From positions 35,815-99,814 of the forward strand of contig CAWFGC010000018.1 in assembly GCA_963815185.1 (NCBI GenBank): DNA of 64,000 bases, written 5' to 3'. Below are positions 27,684 to 37,839 of the stretch, piece by piece (position 1 is the stretch's first letter; each line of letters starts with the position of its first letter). The position numbers and the translations under genes are program-made. The notes beneath the pieces are model-generated. The model was not told the DNA's origin. It made no database searches and worked only from the letters and a program-made list of their open reading frames with translations. The DNA is from SHZL01 sp963815185. GTDB taxonomy: Bacteria; Pseudomonadota; Gammaproteobacteria; Xanthomonadales; SZUA-36.

Positions 27684-28866
27684 ATGATTGAACCCAAGAG
27701 AATCAAAAACACCCTGCTCGAACTGCTGGCCATTCCCAGCCCCTGTGGATTTACCGACGAGATCGTTCATTACATCAGCCGGACACTGAAGGACATTGGT
27801 GTCAAGCACGAATTGACGCGCCGCGGCACCATTCGTGCGCTGCTCCCGGGCAGTGAGCGGACGCCGGCGAGGGCGATCGTGACCCACGTCGATACCACCG
27901 GCGCAATGGTTCGGTTCATCGGTGAGGATGGCCGTCTGCTTGTGGCCCCTATCGGTCACTGGTCAAGCCGCTTTGCTGAGGGCGCAAGGGTAACGGTTTT
28001 CAGCGAACAAGGCGCCTACCGCGGCTGCCTGCTGCCGAAAGTCGAATGGGGCGTGTCGCGTGACGCCGGCGTCGATGCCGTTCCCCTGGACTGGGACCAC
28101 ATAGAGCTGAGGCTGGAAGAGGCCGTTTTCAGCGCAGAAGACGTTCAGCGCCTGGGCATAGAAGTCGGCAATTTTATCGCGCTGGAAAGCCACCCGGAAG
28201 TGCTGGACAACGGGTACATCGTCGGCCGTAATCTGGACAACAAAGCGGGCACGGCGGCAGTAATCGAGTGGTTGCGCCATCTGACCGAGGAAGGCTTGCA
28301 CGCCACTCATGACACCCATGTGCTCTTTACCATAACCGAAACCACCGGCGCCGGTATGGGCGGGGCGGTATTGCCGGAGGTTTCGGAACTTCTGACGGTG
28401 GATTTCGCCTCGGTCAAAACCAGCGAGAAAACTCCGTTCAAGCGGGTCACGCTCGCCAGCGGCGACGCCAGCGGGCCTTATGATTTTCATCTCACGGCGC
28501 ATTTGCGGGCGATTGCCGAACGCGAGGATATTCCGCTGCAGCAAAAGTACCTCAAGGCGTTCCACAGCGACGCCGCGGCCGCGCTGATCGCCGGCCATGA
28601 CGTGCGCACTGCCGTGATTGCATATGCCGGTGACGCCTCGCACAGCATCGAGCGCACCCATCTCGACAGCCTGGTCAATGTGGTGCGCCTGTTGCAAGGC
28701 TTTCGCAACCAGTGAGCCTACCTTTGCGCGCGACGATGAACTCACAACCGTGGAGCAATTCTCGCACCAGATTGACTCGGAAAAACTGCCGCATGCCGAA
28801 CAGGTCCCCGAAATGGCCGATGTCATCGCGGCCAGGAACCGTAAAGACGGCACTGATGAAGCCTGA
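27684..28866 (+). CDS. NAGGN-associated M42 family peptidase (frameshifted near the end)
   Basis: A dinuclear-metal M42 aminopeptidase-like protein, about 393 residues if a frameshift near 28701 is repaired. The frame gives LLQGFRNQ and stops at 28715; removing one G yields LLQAFATSEPTFARDDEL and a tail ending at 28866, overlapping the next gene. Metal and catalytic regions include VTHVDTTGAMV, RNLDNKAGTAAV, TITETTGAGMGG and HSIERTH. Most M42 enzymes have Glu-Glu in the third motif; here it is Glu-Thr, so one metal ligand may be lost. The gene is third in the NAGGN operon and may hydrolyse or control the osmolyte. Confidence 0.85.
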
Positions 28867-29914
28867 TAATGCACCGGTGGACATGGGCTACCTGCGCCAG
28901 CGGTTGCTGGAAATGCTCGCCATTCCCAGCCCAACCGGCTTTACCAACGAACTGTCCCGTTACGTATGCAATGAACTCGAGCAGCTCGGCATCGGCCACG
29001 AGCTTACCCGCAGGGGCACGATCATCGCTCGCATGCCCGGTGCAGAGCACAACAGTTCCGTGCGGTGGCCAACCATCTCGACACGATTGGCGCTGTTGTA
29101 ACCGAACTCAAGGGCAACGGGCGGCTGAGTCTGTCGCCGGTGGGAACCTGGTCAAGCCGATTCGCCGAAGGCGGGCGCGTTACTGTATTTACACGAAACG
29201 GCGCCTTCCGGGGCCAGGTATTGCCGTTGCTGGCTTCCGGTCATGCCTTCGACCAGCAAATCGACAGCCTGCCCGTTTCCTGGAATCAGGTTGAGCTGCG
29301 GCTGGACGCGCATTGCAGCAACCAGAACGAACTCGACCGGCTCGGATTTCGCAGTGGAGATTTCGTTGCCTTTGATGCCGATCCGGAAGTATCGGAGTCC
29401 GGCTTCATCAGCTCCCGGCATCTCGACAACAAGGCCGGCGCAAGCGCACTGCTGGCGGCACTTAAAGCGATGCGCGAGAGCGAAAGGACACCGGTCCTGG
29501 ACTTCCAGGCCATGTTCACGATCACCGAGGAGGTGGGCACCGGAGCCAGCGCCTCCCTTTCCAATGAGGTCGTCGAATTCGTCGGTATCGACGTAGGTCC
29601 GGTGGCGCCGGGCCAGAACGCGAGAGAGACCGGCGTGACCTTGTGCGCCCAGGACACCAGCGGACCCTTCGACCTGCATCTGCTCGCGCCAACTGAAGTC
29701 ACTGTGCCGCAAATTCGATATCGAGTATCAGGTGGATTTGTTCCGTTACTACTACTCCGATGCGAACTCGGCGATCAGGGCCGGCCACGACGTGCGCGAT
29801 GCGCTGATCACGTTCGGAACCGATGCCACGCACGGCTACGAACGCACGCACCTGTCGAGCCTGGAGTCGGTGGCGCGGCTGGTGACCGCATATGCCTTCA
29901 GCGAGCCGGTGTAG
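28856..29914 (+). CDS. Second M42 family peptidase (two frameshifts)
   Basis: A paralogue of the preceding M42 protein, about 352 residues after repair. The first frame (MKPDNAPVDMGYLRQRLLEM) shifts near 29052 into AVANHLDTIGAVV, and again near 29688 from DLHLLA into RQLKSLCRKFDIEYQVDLFR. Unlike the first copy it keeps the canonical ITEEVGTGAS motif, with HLDNKAG and HGYERTH. It therefore looks catalytically complete apart from the two one-base breaks, which cancel in frame. The ATG overlaps the repaired end of the first M42 gene by 11 bases. Tandem M42 genes after the NAGGN enzymes suggest turnover of the osmolyte or related peptides. Confidence 0.82.
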
Positions 29915-29930
29915 GCCCCGGTTGCCGGCC

Positions 29931-31633
29931 ATGACGAAGAAAGCTGGCGAAAGCCCCCGGGAGCTCACATTGCGGGCCATTGTCACCGGCATGGTGCTCG
30001 GCGCCATTCTGGCGCCGTGCAACGTCTATTCCGGACTCAAGATCGGCTGGTCCTTCAACATGTCGATCACCGCATTGCTGCTGGCCTACGTATTCTGGGT
30101 ACCGCTCACGCGCAGGTTCGGGCTGAGCCGCTGGGACATGCTGGAAAGCAATATCAATCAGACGGCCGCGTCGTCCGCCGCCTCGATCATTTCCGGAGGT
30201 CTGGTCGCCCCGCTGCCGGCGCTGGCGCTCATCACCGGTGAAAACCTGCCGTGGCTGACCCTGACTGCATGGGTTTTCGCCGTCAGTTTTCTGGGCATCT
30301 GGGTGGCCTGGTATCTTCGCCCCCGTCTGATCGTCGACTCCCATCTGGTATTCCCGGCCGGCATGGCGACTGCGGAAACGCTGCGCGATATTTTCAACCG
30401 CGGCCGGGAAGCCGGGCAGCGCGTGAACCTGTTGCTCAGCGGGCTTTTCGGCGCGGCTGCGGTCAACGCAATGGACACCTTTGTCTGGCGCATTCCCAGA
30501 TGGGCCCCCAGCGCAGTTGCGCAAAAGCTCACGCTTTCGTTCGATCCCTCCCTGCTGCTGCTTGGCTTTGGCAGCATCATCGGATTGCGCGCCGGCCTGG
30601 GGCTGCTGTTCGGTGCGTTGCTTGCCTGGGGCATCATCGCGCCCGCACTCATTGACCGGGGGCTGGTGCAGCTGACAGCAGAGCCCAATTGGTTTCAGCC
30701 GCTCGTTGGCTGGTTGTTGTGGCCGGGCGTGGCGATGATGGTAACTGCCAGCCTGACCAGTTTTGCCGCAACCTTGTTAGCAGGCGCGCGGGCTTCGAAT
30801 AACTGCGCCCGGGGCCGCACAGGTCCGCGAGTCACGGAAAGACTCGCTTAACGGGTTTTCTGGCCACCGCCATACTGGTTGTCATGCTTGAGATCACGCT
30901 ATTCGATATACATTGGGTCATGGCGATCCTGGCCATTCCGTTCGCATTTCTGCTTGCCACGGTGGCCGCGCGGGTGGTGGGGGAAACCGGCATTCCTCCA
31001 ATCGGCGCGATTGGCAAGGTTTCGCAGCTCGGTTTCGGCATTCTGGCGCCGCACCAAGCCATCACCAACCTGATGACGGCCAACGTGGCCGGGGGCGCAG
31101 CGGGTCAAAGCGCCGACCTGCTCAATGACCTCAAGGCCGGGCACGAGATCGGCGCCAGACCGTCACGCCAGATTGTCGCCCAGTGCTTCGGCGTGCTGAC
31201 GGGCAGCGTTGTCGGCAGCCTGGTGTATTTGCACCTGATCGACAATCCCGCCGAACAACTGATCACGCCCCAGTGGCCCGCGCCCGCGGTGGCGACCTGG
31301 AAAGCGGTGGCCGAAACCTTGAGCAACGGTCTGTCCAGTATTCCGGGCAGTGCGATATCGGCAATGTCGATAGCCGCGGTCCTGGGTGTCTTTCTGGCGC
31401 TGATCGAGCGGCGCCTCAGCGGTCGCCTGCTGGCCTGGATTCCCAGCGGAGCCACACTGGGCCTGGCCTTCGTGATTCCGGCATCGACTTCGATCACGCT
31501 GTTTGCCGGCGCATTGCTCGGCAGCATGTTGCGGCGCTTTGCGCCGCAATGGTCCGCCCGCTTCCTGCTGAGTCTTGCCGCCGGCCTGGTTGCCGGAGAA
31601 AGCCTGTTCGGCGTGATCGCCGTGTGGTTTTGA
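29931..31633 (+). CDS. OPT family oligopeptide transporter (frameshifted)
   Basis: An integral inner-membrane protein of the OPT family, about 567 residues after repair. Typical segments are IVTGMVLGAILAPCNVYSGL, SNINQTAASSAASIISGGLV and, in the second half, VARVVGETGIPPIGAIGKVSQ. The frame breaks in the cytoplasmic loop between about 30780 and 30855. One missing base would join the halves, though the third frame also gives a plausible linker (VRESRKDSL), so two lesions are possible. It begins 16 bp after the second M42 gene. It would import small peptides, possibly linked to peptide or NAGGN recycling. Confidence 0.83.
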
Positions 31634-31675
31634 TCCGGCGATCACGGTGAGCCAGCATATCGACGATCTCAGACT

Positions 31676-32173
31676 TCAGCCGGTCTTCTTCTTGCTGGCC
31701 GCCAGTGCCATACTGATGGTTACGGCGTCACCCATTCTGGCTGTATTTTTTGGTTTACCAGCGTGGTTCGAACGGTCCTTGATCTGCAACAGGGTCTTGA
31801 TGCTGATGGAATTCAGCGTGGCGCGGATGGTTTCATTGATCTCGTCCAGCACCAGGTTCAGCGTTTGTCCTATGTCGGTATCTTTGCCCGGCTCGCGCTG
31901 ACCTGCGCTGTCAAACGCAAAAGGCTCGAAAATTTCGATCACGTCCATCAGCGTCGTGCGCTTGGCGTTGCCGCAAAACCAATAGCCGCCGCCGACGCCA
32001 CGGACCGCTTCGACCAGACCCGCTTTGCCGAGCTCGCGCATGACTTTGGAAAGATGATTGCTCGATACGCCGAACTTTTTTGCTATGTCGTCGCGGGAGA
32101 GTTGCTGGTCCGGCTGATCAGCCAGTTCCAGTACTGCATAGAGGGCAAGACGGGTCGCTCTTTGCAAATTCAT
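31676..32173 (-). CDS. BadM-like Rrf2 family transcriptional regulator
   Basis: A 165-residue Rrf2-family repressor. The winged helix covers residues 1-75 (RATRLALYAVLELAD; FGVSSNHLSKVMRELGKAGLV; GVGGGYWF). The three Cys that bind Fe-S in IscR/NsrR/RirA are absent; the only Cys is residue 67. In Rhodopseudomonas palustris BadM, an Rrf2 protein, represses the benzoyl-CoA reductase operon. Here the gene lies beside hcrCAB and shares the window with bcr and kor, whose control regions carry a common 20-bp motif. The ATG overlaps the stop of the upstream GNAT gene, so they are coupled. Confidence 0.85.
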   Translation of the reverse strand: MNLQRATRLALYAVLELADQPDQQLSRDDIAKKFGVSSNHLSKVMRELGKAGLVEAVRGVGGGYWFCGNAKRTTLMDVIEIFEPFAFDSAGQREPGKDTDIGQTLNLVLDEINETIRATLNSISIKTLLQIKDRSNHAGKPKNTARMGDAVTISMALAASKKKTG

Positions 32174-32649
32174 GAGTCCATCCCGGCTGCAGGGTTTTCG
32201 CCTTTCGGCAGGCTATCCAGATCCAGCTCCAGCTGCTGGAAGGGGCCGGCCATCATGCCGTAGCTGCGGAAAAAGGACAGCAGTTCGTGGTCCTGTCGCG
32301 CGATCATGGTGCGTACCTTGGTGACCTCCGCGTGCCGGAAATGTACGCACAGGGCATCGAGTAATTTTGAGCCCACGCCCTGCTGCAGGTAATCCTGCGC
32401 AACACCAATGGCATAGACCCAGCCGCAGGACGGAGAGCCAAACTCCCAGGCGCGGATTTCGCCGAGGATAAAGCCGATGACGGTTTGTTCGTGTTCTGCC
32501 ACCAGGAAAAACTCCCGGTTCTTTTGGCCGCTGTAAAGCTCCAGCGTATTGCGCCAATAGCGGGTTTTCTTCACCCCACTGACCTGCTTGTCGATTTCGA
32601 CGATCGCATCGAGATCCCCCGGTTCAGCCTCCCGGATGATCAATTTCAT
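32170..32649 (-). CDS. GNAT family N-acetyltransferase
   Basis: A 159-residue single-domain GNAT protein with LIIREAEPGDLDAIVEID at the start and the acetyl-CoA pyrophosphate loop AQDYLQQGVGSKLLDAL near residue 95. It is the first gene of a two-gene operon with the BadM-like regulator (ATGA overlap), diverging from hcrC. An acetyltransferase beside badM would fit lysine-acetylation control of aryl-CoA ligases, as described in R. palustris, but the target cannot be known from sequence. Confidence 0.85.
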   Translation of the reverse strand: MKLIIREAEPGDLDAIVEIDKQVSGVKKTRYWRNTLELYSGQKNREFFLVAEHEQTVIGFILGEIRAWEFGSPSCGWVYAIGVAQDYLQQGVGSKLLDALCVHFRHAEVTKVRTMIARQDHELLSFFRSYGMMAGPFQQLELDLDSLPKGENPAAGMDS

Positions 32650-32782
32650 GGGTGTTGTCTTCAGCTGCGTGCATGGTCGAATTCAGCGAGCAGGATTGGC
32701 AAGTCCGTCATTCCGTCCTTCACCTTGATGATCTGGGTCGTGTTTCGAATTCATTCGGTCTCGATCGGGCTTGTATTCAATG

Positions 32783-32808
32783 TATAATTGTAGTACTTAA
32801 ATACCATT
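32783..32808 (+). promoter_or_regulatory. hcr promoter -10 box and candidate operator
   Basis: A perfect TATAAT (32783-32788) is followed immediately by TGTAGTACTTAAATACCATT (32789-32808). This 20-mer matches the bcr/kor motif at 20401-20420 in 15 of 20 positions, with both ends conserved (TGT.GTA and AATACCATT). It would cover the transcription start of hcrC. No good -35 hexamer lies 17 bases upstream, which suggests activator dependence or a weak promoter. Confidence 0.55.
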
Positions 32809-32930
32809 GTTTACAGTCTTTTCTATTGACGAAGAAATGAACCAACTTTGCACAGTCTCTTGCGCGGCCATGTTTGCTGCGAAGTCAGTGCGTATGCGCG
32901 AAACACTTTAAGCAACGGGAATTAAAAGCA

Positions 32931-33407
32931 GTGTCGTCGATTGTCAAGATTACCGTGAACCATCGCGAATATGAGCAGCTGCTGCCCGATTCCACCCTGC
33001 TGATCGACTACCTGCGCGAGACCCTGCGCCTGACCGGAACCAAGCAGGGATGTGACGGGGGCGAGTGCGGCGCCTGCATGGTGCTGGTCAACGGCAAGCC
33101 GGTTCCCGCGTGCATCACCTTGCTCAAGACTGTCGCCGGCTGTGAGGTCGAGACCATCGAATCACTGTCCGCGAACGGCAGGCTGTCCCGCCTGCAACGG
33201 GCTTTCCACGAAAAGCTGGGCACGCAATGCGGTTTCTGCACGCCGGGCATGATCATGTCGGCCGAAGGCCTGCTGCGGCGCAATCCGAATCCGGACGAAA
33301 TGGAAATCCGCCAGGCGCTGTCGGGCAACGTGTGCCGCTGCACGGGTTACGTGAAAATTCTCGAATCCGTCAATGCAGCCATTGGGACGGCAGAGGAAAG
33401 TTCATGA
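32931..33407 (+). CDS. hcrC: 4-Hydroxybenzoyl-CoA reductase gamma subunit (2[2Fe-2S])
   Basis: A 158-residue iron-sulfur subunit of the xanthine oxidase family. The plant-type [2Fe-2S] motif GCDGGECGACMVLVNGKPVP is followed by a helical domain with CGFCTPGM and NVCRCTGYV for the second cluster. I chose the GTG at 32931 because the protein then matches the family length of about 160; the upstream in-frame sequence is not conserved-looking. With HcrA and HcrB it reductively removes the hydroxyl of 4-hydroxybenzoyl-CoA to give benzoyl-CoA. The stop overlaps hcrA (ATGA). Confidence 0.9.
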   Translation: MSSIVKITVNHREYEQLLPDSTLLIDYLRETLRLTGTKQGCDGGECGACMVLVNGKPVPACITLLKTVAGCEVETIESLSANGRLSRLQRAFHEKLGTQCGFCTPGMIMSAEGLLRRNPNPDEMEIRQALSGNVCRCTGYVKILESVNAAIGTAEESS

Positions 33408-35753
33408 GTGCGACGCAGCGGCCACGGGGCGTCGGCGTGCGCACACCCCTGATCGACGGTATCGAAAAGGTTCGTGGCACAGCGCGATACACTGCGGATC
33501 TTGCGCCCGAAGGGGCGCTGGTCGGCCGCATTTTCCGCAGCCCTTATCCGCACGCGGAAATTTGCTTGCTTGACCTTTCCGCAGCGCGTGCGCTGCCGGG
33601 CGTGATGGCCGTCATCTCCGGTGAGGACTGCACTATACCGTACGGCATCATTCCGATCGCTCAGAACGAATATCCCCTCGCCCGCGGCAAGGTGCGCTAC
33701 AGGGGCGAGCCGGTCGCTGCGGTCGCTGCGATCGATGCGGCCACTGCGGAGAAGGCGTTGGAGCTGATCGTCTTCGAGGTGCGGGAACTGCCGGCGTACT
33801 ACACGGCCGCCGAAGCACGAAGTGAGGAAGCCGTTTTGCTGCACGATAACAAGGCGGGCAATCTGGAGCGCGAAGTCGGCAATAGCTTTGGTGATGTCGA
33901 TGCCGGTTTCGCCGCGGCGGACCTGGTACGCGAAGAGGTGTTTCATTGCGCCGAAGTCACGCATGTCCATATCGAGCCGCACGCCGCGGTTGCAGATTAC
34001 GATCCGGTGCGGGACCAGTTGATTTTTCATTCGGTCAGTCAGGTACCTTATTACGTTCACCTGATGCTGGCTCAATGCCTGGGTATGGACGCCTCGCGCA
34101 TCCGCATCATCAAGCCCTTCATCGGCGGCGGATTCGGCGCCCGCACCGAGACGCTGAATTTCGAGCTGGTGTGTGGTTTGCTGGCGCGGGCCGCCGGCGG
34201 GCGCGTGCGCATGGTGCTGAGCCGCGAAGAAACCTTTCTCACCCACCGCGGGCGGCCGGCGGCGGACATCAGGGTCAAAATGGGTCTTTCCCGCAGCGGA
34301 AAAATCACCGCGGTGGAAGCCGAAATGACCCAGCTCGGCGGCGCCTACGCTGGCTACGGCATCGTCACCATTCTGTACTCTGGCGCACTGCTGAATGCGA
34401 TCTATGACATCCCCGCCGTGCGCTACCAGGGTTACCGGGTATACACCAATACGCCGCCCTGCGGCGCCATGCGCGGCCACGGCACCGTCGATATGCGCTA
34501 CGCTTTCGAAACGCTGCTTAACCGGATGGCGGAAGAACTTGGTCTCGACGCCTTTGCCGTGCGCCGGGCCAACGCGCTTTCGGTGCCGATGGAAACCATC
34601 AATGGCCTGCAGGTCACCTCCTGTGGTTTACCGCAGGCGCTGGCCTGGGTGGAAGCCCAAAGCCGCTGGCGCGAACGCAAGGGTGCGATGCCGCAAGGCC
34701 GGGGCCTGGGCCTTGGCTGTTCCCATTTCGTCAGCGGAGCCGCAAAACCCGTGCAATGGACCGGAGAACCGGATGCAACCGTCAATATCAGGCTCGATTT
34801 TGACGGCAACGTCACGGTCTTTACCGGCGCTACGGAAATCGGCCAGGGCTCTTCGACTGTCGTCGCCCAGGTGGTATCGGAAGTGCTCGGCCTCGACCAT
34901 TCGCGCATCCGCGTCGTGGCCAACGACAGCGCGCTGACGCCCAAGGACAACGGCTCCTACTCCTCGCGCGTGACCTACATGGTGGGCAATGCCACCCTGT
35001 CGGCTGCGCAAAAACTCAAGCAGCGGTTGCTGGCGGCTGCAGCCCGCAAACTCGAAACCACGCCCGAATACGTAGAGTGCCTGGGCGAGCTGTACCGGAA
35101 CGTAGGTGCGGACAAGCCCGGCGTGGCCTTCAGTGATGTGGTCAAGGAAGCGCTGGTCGATCACGGCGCGATTACCGAACGGGGTACATTCAAGGTGCCC
35201 AAGAAGTTTTCAGGGTGGAAAGCACCGCGGCGCGGCGGTCGGCTCGACCATGGGCTTTTCCTACGCCGCAACGGTGGTGGAGGTTGCCGTGGACGAGGAA
35301 ACCGGAGAGGTCGTGGTGGAAGAGGTCTGGATCGCCCATGACACCGGCTTTGCCATCAATCCGCTGGCGGTCGAGGGGCAAGTGCAGGGCGCGGCATGGA
35401 TGGGTATGGGGCAGGCGCTGATGGAGGAAACGAGCTACCGGGAAGGCTTGCCGCTGCATGCCAATATGCTCGATTACCGGGTCCCGACGATGCTTGACTC
35501 ACCGCAGATACATACGCACATCGTCGAGAGTATCGACCCTAACGGTCCCTTTGGCGCCAAGGAAGCGAGCGAAGGCGGCATCGCCGGATTCATGCCGGCA
35601 TTGACCCAGGCGGTGGCCGAAGCCACAGGTGTTGAGTTCAACGAGACGCCGCTGTCGCCGGACCGGATCGTCGAAGCCGTCAAGCAAGCGCGGCGGCTCG
35701 CCGCAATCAGGAACAAGTCGCGCCGCGATCCCTCCCTGGAGCTGAAGACATGA
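33404..35753 (+). CDS. hcrA: 4-Hydroxybenzoyl-CoA reductase alpha (molybdenum) subunit, frameshifted
   Basis: The molybdopterin subunit, about 782 residues when repaired. The N-terminal domain (KVRGTARYTADLAPEGALVGRIFRS) leads to FIGGGFGARTE, PPCGAMRGHG and TGATEIGQGSSTVVAQ. The frame is lost at a TTTT run (35207-35210). Removing one T gives KKFQGGKHRGAAVGSTMGFSYAA and the intact C-terminus (PFGAKEASEGG, with the usual catalytic Glu region). The open frame also extends upstream over hcrC, but the ATG at 33404 overlapping the hcrC stop is the true start. HcrB begins at its stop (ATGA). Confidence 0.92.
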
Positions 35754-36751
35754 GCGCGCTTCCCGCCTTCGATATCGCCGAACCGGCGTCGGCGGAAGAG
35801 GCCGTGTCGCTCAAGTCCGCGCACCCCACGGCGCGTTTTTTGGGCGGCGGTACGGATCTGATACCGAATCTGCTGCGCGGCATCGGCGCACCGGATCTGC
35901 TGATCAGCCTGGCCAAAATACCCGAGCTCAGGCAGTTCGAGGAAAAGGACGATGGTCTGCGAATCGGCGCAGGGGTAAAAATCGCGGACCTGGAGCATTC
36001 CGTGCTGTTGCGCGAGCATTATGCCGCCACCAGCATGGCGGCCGCCTGTATTGCCGGCCCGGCACACCGAGGGATCGCAACCCTTGGCGGCAACCTCTGC
36101 CTCGACACCCGTTGCGTATTTTATAACCAGAGCAAATGGTGGCGTGCCGCCAACGACTATTGTCTGAAAAAGGATGGCGACACCTGTCATGTCGCGAAAA
36201 AAGGTACGCAATGCATCGCGGCTTACAGCGGTGATCTCGCGCCCGCGCTGATGGTGCTGGACGCGGAAGTCGAGATCGTCACCGGCAGCGGCCGCAAGCG
36301 CCGGCCTTTGAGCGGGATCTTCCGCGATGACGGCAAGGACTACCTCGATCTCGAGCCTTCCGACCTGGTGGTCGCTATTCACCTGCCGGTGGGAGCGGCT
36401 ACGCGTTCTGCATACCTCAAATCCAGAATCAGGCAAAGCCTGGACTTCCCGCTGGCCGGCGTTGCCGCGGCCATGAGGTGTGATGGAGAGGTTATCTCCA
36501 GCCTTGCCGTGGCCATTACCGGCACCAATAGCCGGCCGGTGCTGCTCGCCGGCCTGGAGGCATTGAGCGGTGAACCGCTCAGCAACGGGCTGCTCAATGA
36601 GTTGGGCAAGATCATTTCACGCAGTATCCAGCCGATGCGCACCACCGTGGTCCCCTCGCTCTACCGCCGGCATATGGCGGGCGTGCTGGCCAGGCGGCTG
36701 GTGACCAAACTGTATGAAGACCGCAACCGTACACACAGGAGTATCCAATGA
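35750..36751 (+). CDS. hcrB: 4-Hydroxybenzoyl-CoA reductase beta (FAD) subunit with extra [4Fe-4S] loop
   Basis: A 333-residue FAD-binding subunit with FLGGGTDLIPNLLRG and AGPAHRGIATLGGNLCLDTRC. It carries an insertion of about 40 residues with Cys122, Cys138, Cys146 and Cys155. As I recall, these are the positions that bind the additional [4Fe-4S] cluster in the Thauera enzyme. This loop distinguishes 4-hydroxybenzoyl-CoA reductases from other xanthine-oxidase relatives and makes the operon assignment firm. Electrons flow from ferredoxin through this cluster. It overlaps hcrA and had by ATGA junctions. Confidence 0.94.
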   Translation: MSALPAFDIAEPASAEEAVSLKSAHPTARFLGGGTDLIPNLLRGIGAPDLLISLAKIPELRQFEEKDDGLRIGAGVKIADLEHSVLLREHYAATSMAAACIAGPAHRGIATLGGNLCLDTRCVFYNQSKWWRAANDYCLKKDGDTCHVAKKGTQCIAAYSGDLAPALMVLDAEVEIVTGSGRKRRPLSGIFRDDGKDYLDLEPSDLVVAIHLPVGAATRSAYLKSRIRQSLDFPLAGVAAAMRCDGEVISSLAVAITGTNSRPVLLAGLEALSGEPLSNGLLNELGKIISRSIQPMRTTVVPSLYRRHMAGVLARRLVTKLYEDRNRTHRSIQ

Positions 36752-37839
36752 CCCAGCCTGCTTATAGTTCTGCTTATCGATGGGTGATGACCGCGGCCGG
36801 TGAGCCCATGAGCGCCGAGCCTTTCGAGCCGATGTCGCCGCCGGCGGGCGAAGTCGTGGTGGAGGTGGCCGGTTGCGGCGTCTGCCACACCGACCTCGGC
36901 TTTTATTACGATGGCGTCAGACTGAAGCATGCCCTGCCGCTGGCGCTGGGCCACGAAATCAGCGGCCGTGTGGTTGCCGCTGCGCCGGATGTGCAGGTGA
37001 ACATTGGATCGGCCGTGATCATTCCAGCCGTGATTCCCTGTGGCGTTTGCGATTTGTGCCGGCGCGGGCGTTTTGCGATCTGCCCGCAGCAGAAGATGCC
37101 CGGCAACGACATCCACGGTGGCTTTGCCACACACATCCAGGTGCCGGCTCTTGGACTGTGCCCGGTCGACGAACAGCGTCTGCAGCAGGCTGGTCTTGCT
37201 CTCGCTGACGTTGCGGTAGTGGCGGATGCGGTCACCACTCCGTATCAGGCCGTCGTCCGCTCCGGCTTGGGCGAAGGCGACGTCGCCATCGTGATCGGTG
37301 TCGGCGGCGTGGGCGGATACACGGCGCAGATTGCGCATGCCCTGGGCGCCGCGGTGGTTGCGATCGATGTCGATGCGGACAAGCTGGAAATGATTGCCGG
37401 TCATGGCGCAGCGCTGTGCCTGAACGCCCGCGAGATGGAATTTCCGGACCTGAAGAAGGCCATTCGCGGATTCGTCAAGGAAAACGGGCTGCGGTCCAGC
37501 GAGTGGGTCATATTCGAATGTTCAGGTAGCGCTGCCGGGCAGCAAACTGCGTTTGGACTCCTGACCTTTGGCTCGACCCTGTGTGTGGTTGGATTCACCA
37601 TGGACAAGATCGAGCTGCGCCTGTCCAACCTGATGGCCTTTGACGCGCGCATGCTCGGTAACTGGGGTTGCGAACCCAAACACTACCCTGCGGCACTGGA
37701 CCTGGTGCTCGATGGCAGGATCGACTTGCTTCCTTTTGTCGAACGCAAACCGCTGGACGAGATCAACCAGGTCTTCGAGGCCGTGCACCATGGTGAAGTG
37801 AAGCGCCGCGTGATTCTGGTGCCGGGGATGGAGTCATGA
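36748..37839 (+). CDS. had: 6-Hydroxycyclohex-1-ene-1-carbonyl-CoA dehydrogenase
   Basis: A 363-residue zinc-dependent medium-chain alcohol dehydrogenase. The catalytic zinc region is CGVCHTDLGFYYDG with LGHEISG, the structural zinc site is CGVCDLCRRGRFAIC, and the NAD fold is VIGVGGVGGYTAQIAHALGA. In the benzoyl-CoA pathway it oxidises the hydrated diene product to the 6-oxo compound. It is translationally coupled to hcrB upstream and dch downstream, so the dehydroxylation and ring-modification enzymes form one operon here. Confidence 0.9.
   Translation: MTQPAYSSAYRWVMTAAGEPMSAEPFEPMSPPAGEVVVEVAGCGVCHTDLGFYYDGVRLKHALPLALGHEISGRVVAAAPDVQVNIGSAVIIPAVIPCGVCDLCRRGRFAICPQQKMPGNDIHGGFATHIQVPALGLCPVDEQRLQQAGLALADVAVVADAVTTPYQAVVRSGLGEGDVAIVIGVGGVGGYTAQIAHALGAAVVAIDVDADKLEMIAGHGAALCLNAREMEFPDLKKAIRGFVKENGLRSSEWVIFECSGSAAGQQTAFGLLTFGSTLCVVGFTMDKIELRLSNLMAFDARMLGNWGCEPKHYPAALDLVLDGRIDLLPFVERKPLDEINQVFEAVHHGEVKRRVILVPGMES

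Noticed and set aside
26354..27733. A 459-codon minus-strand frame opposite the GNAT/ATP-grasp gene
   Set aside because: It is a shadow of a gene with clear motifs, and no domain is visible in the antisense product.
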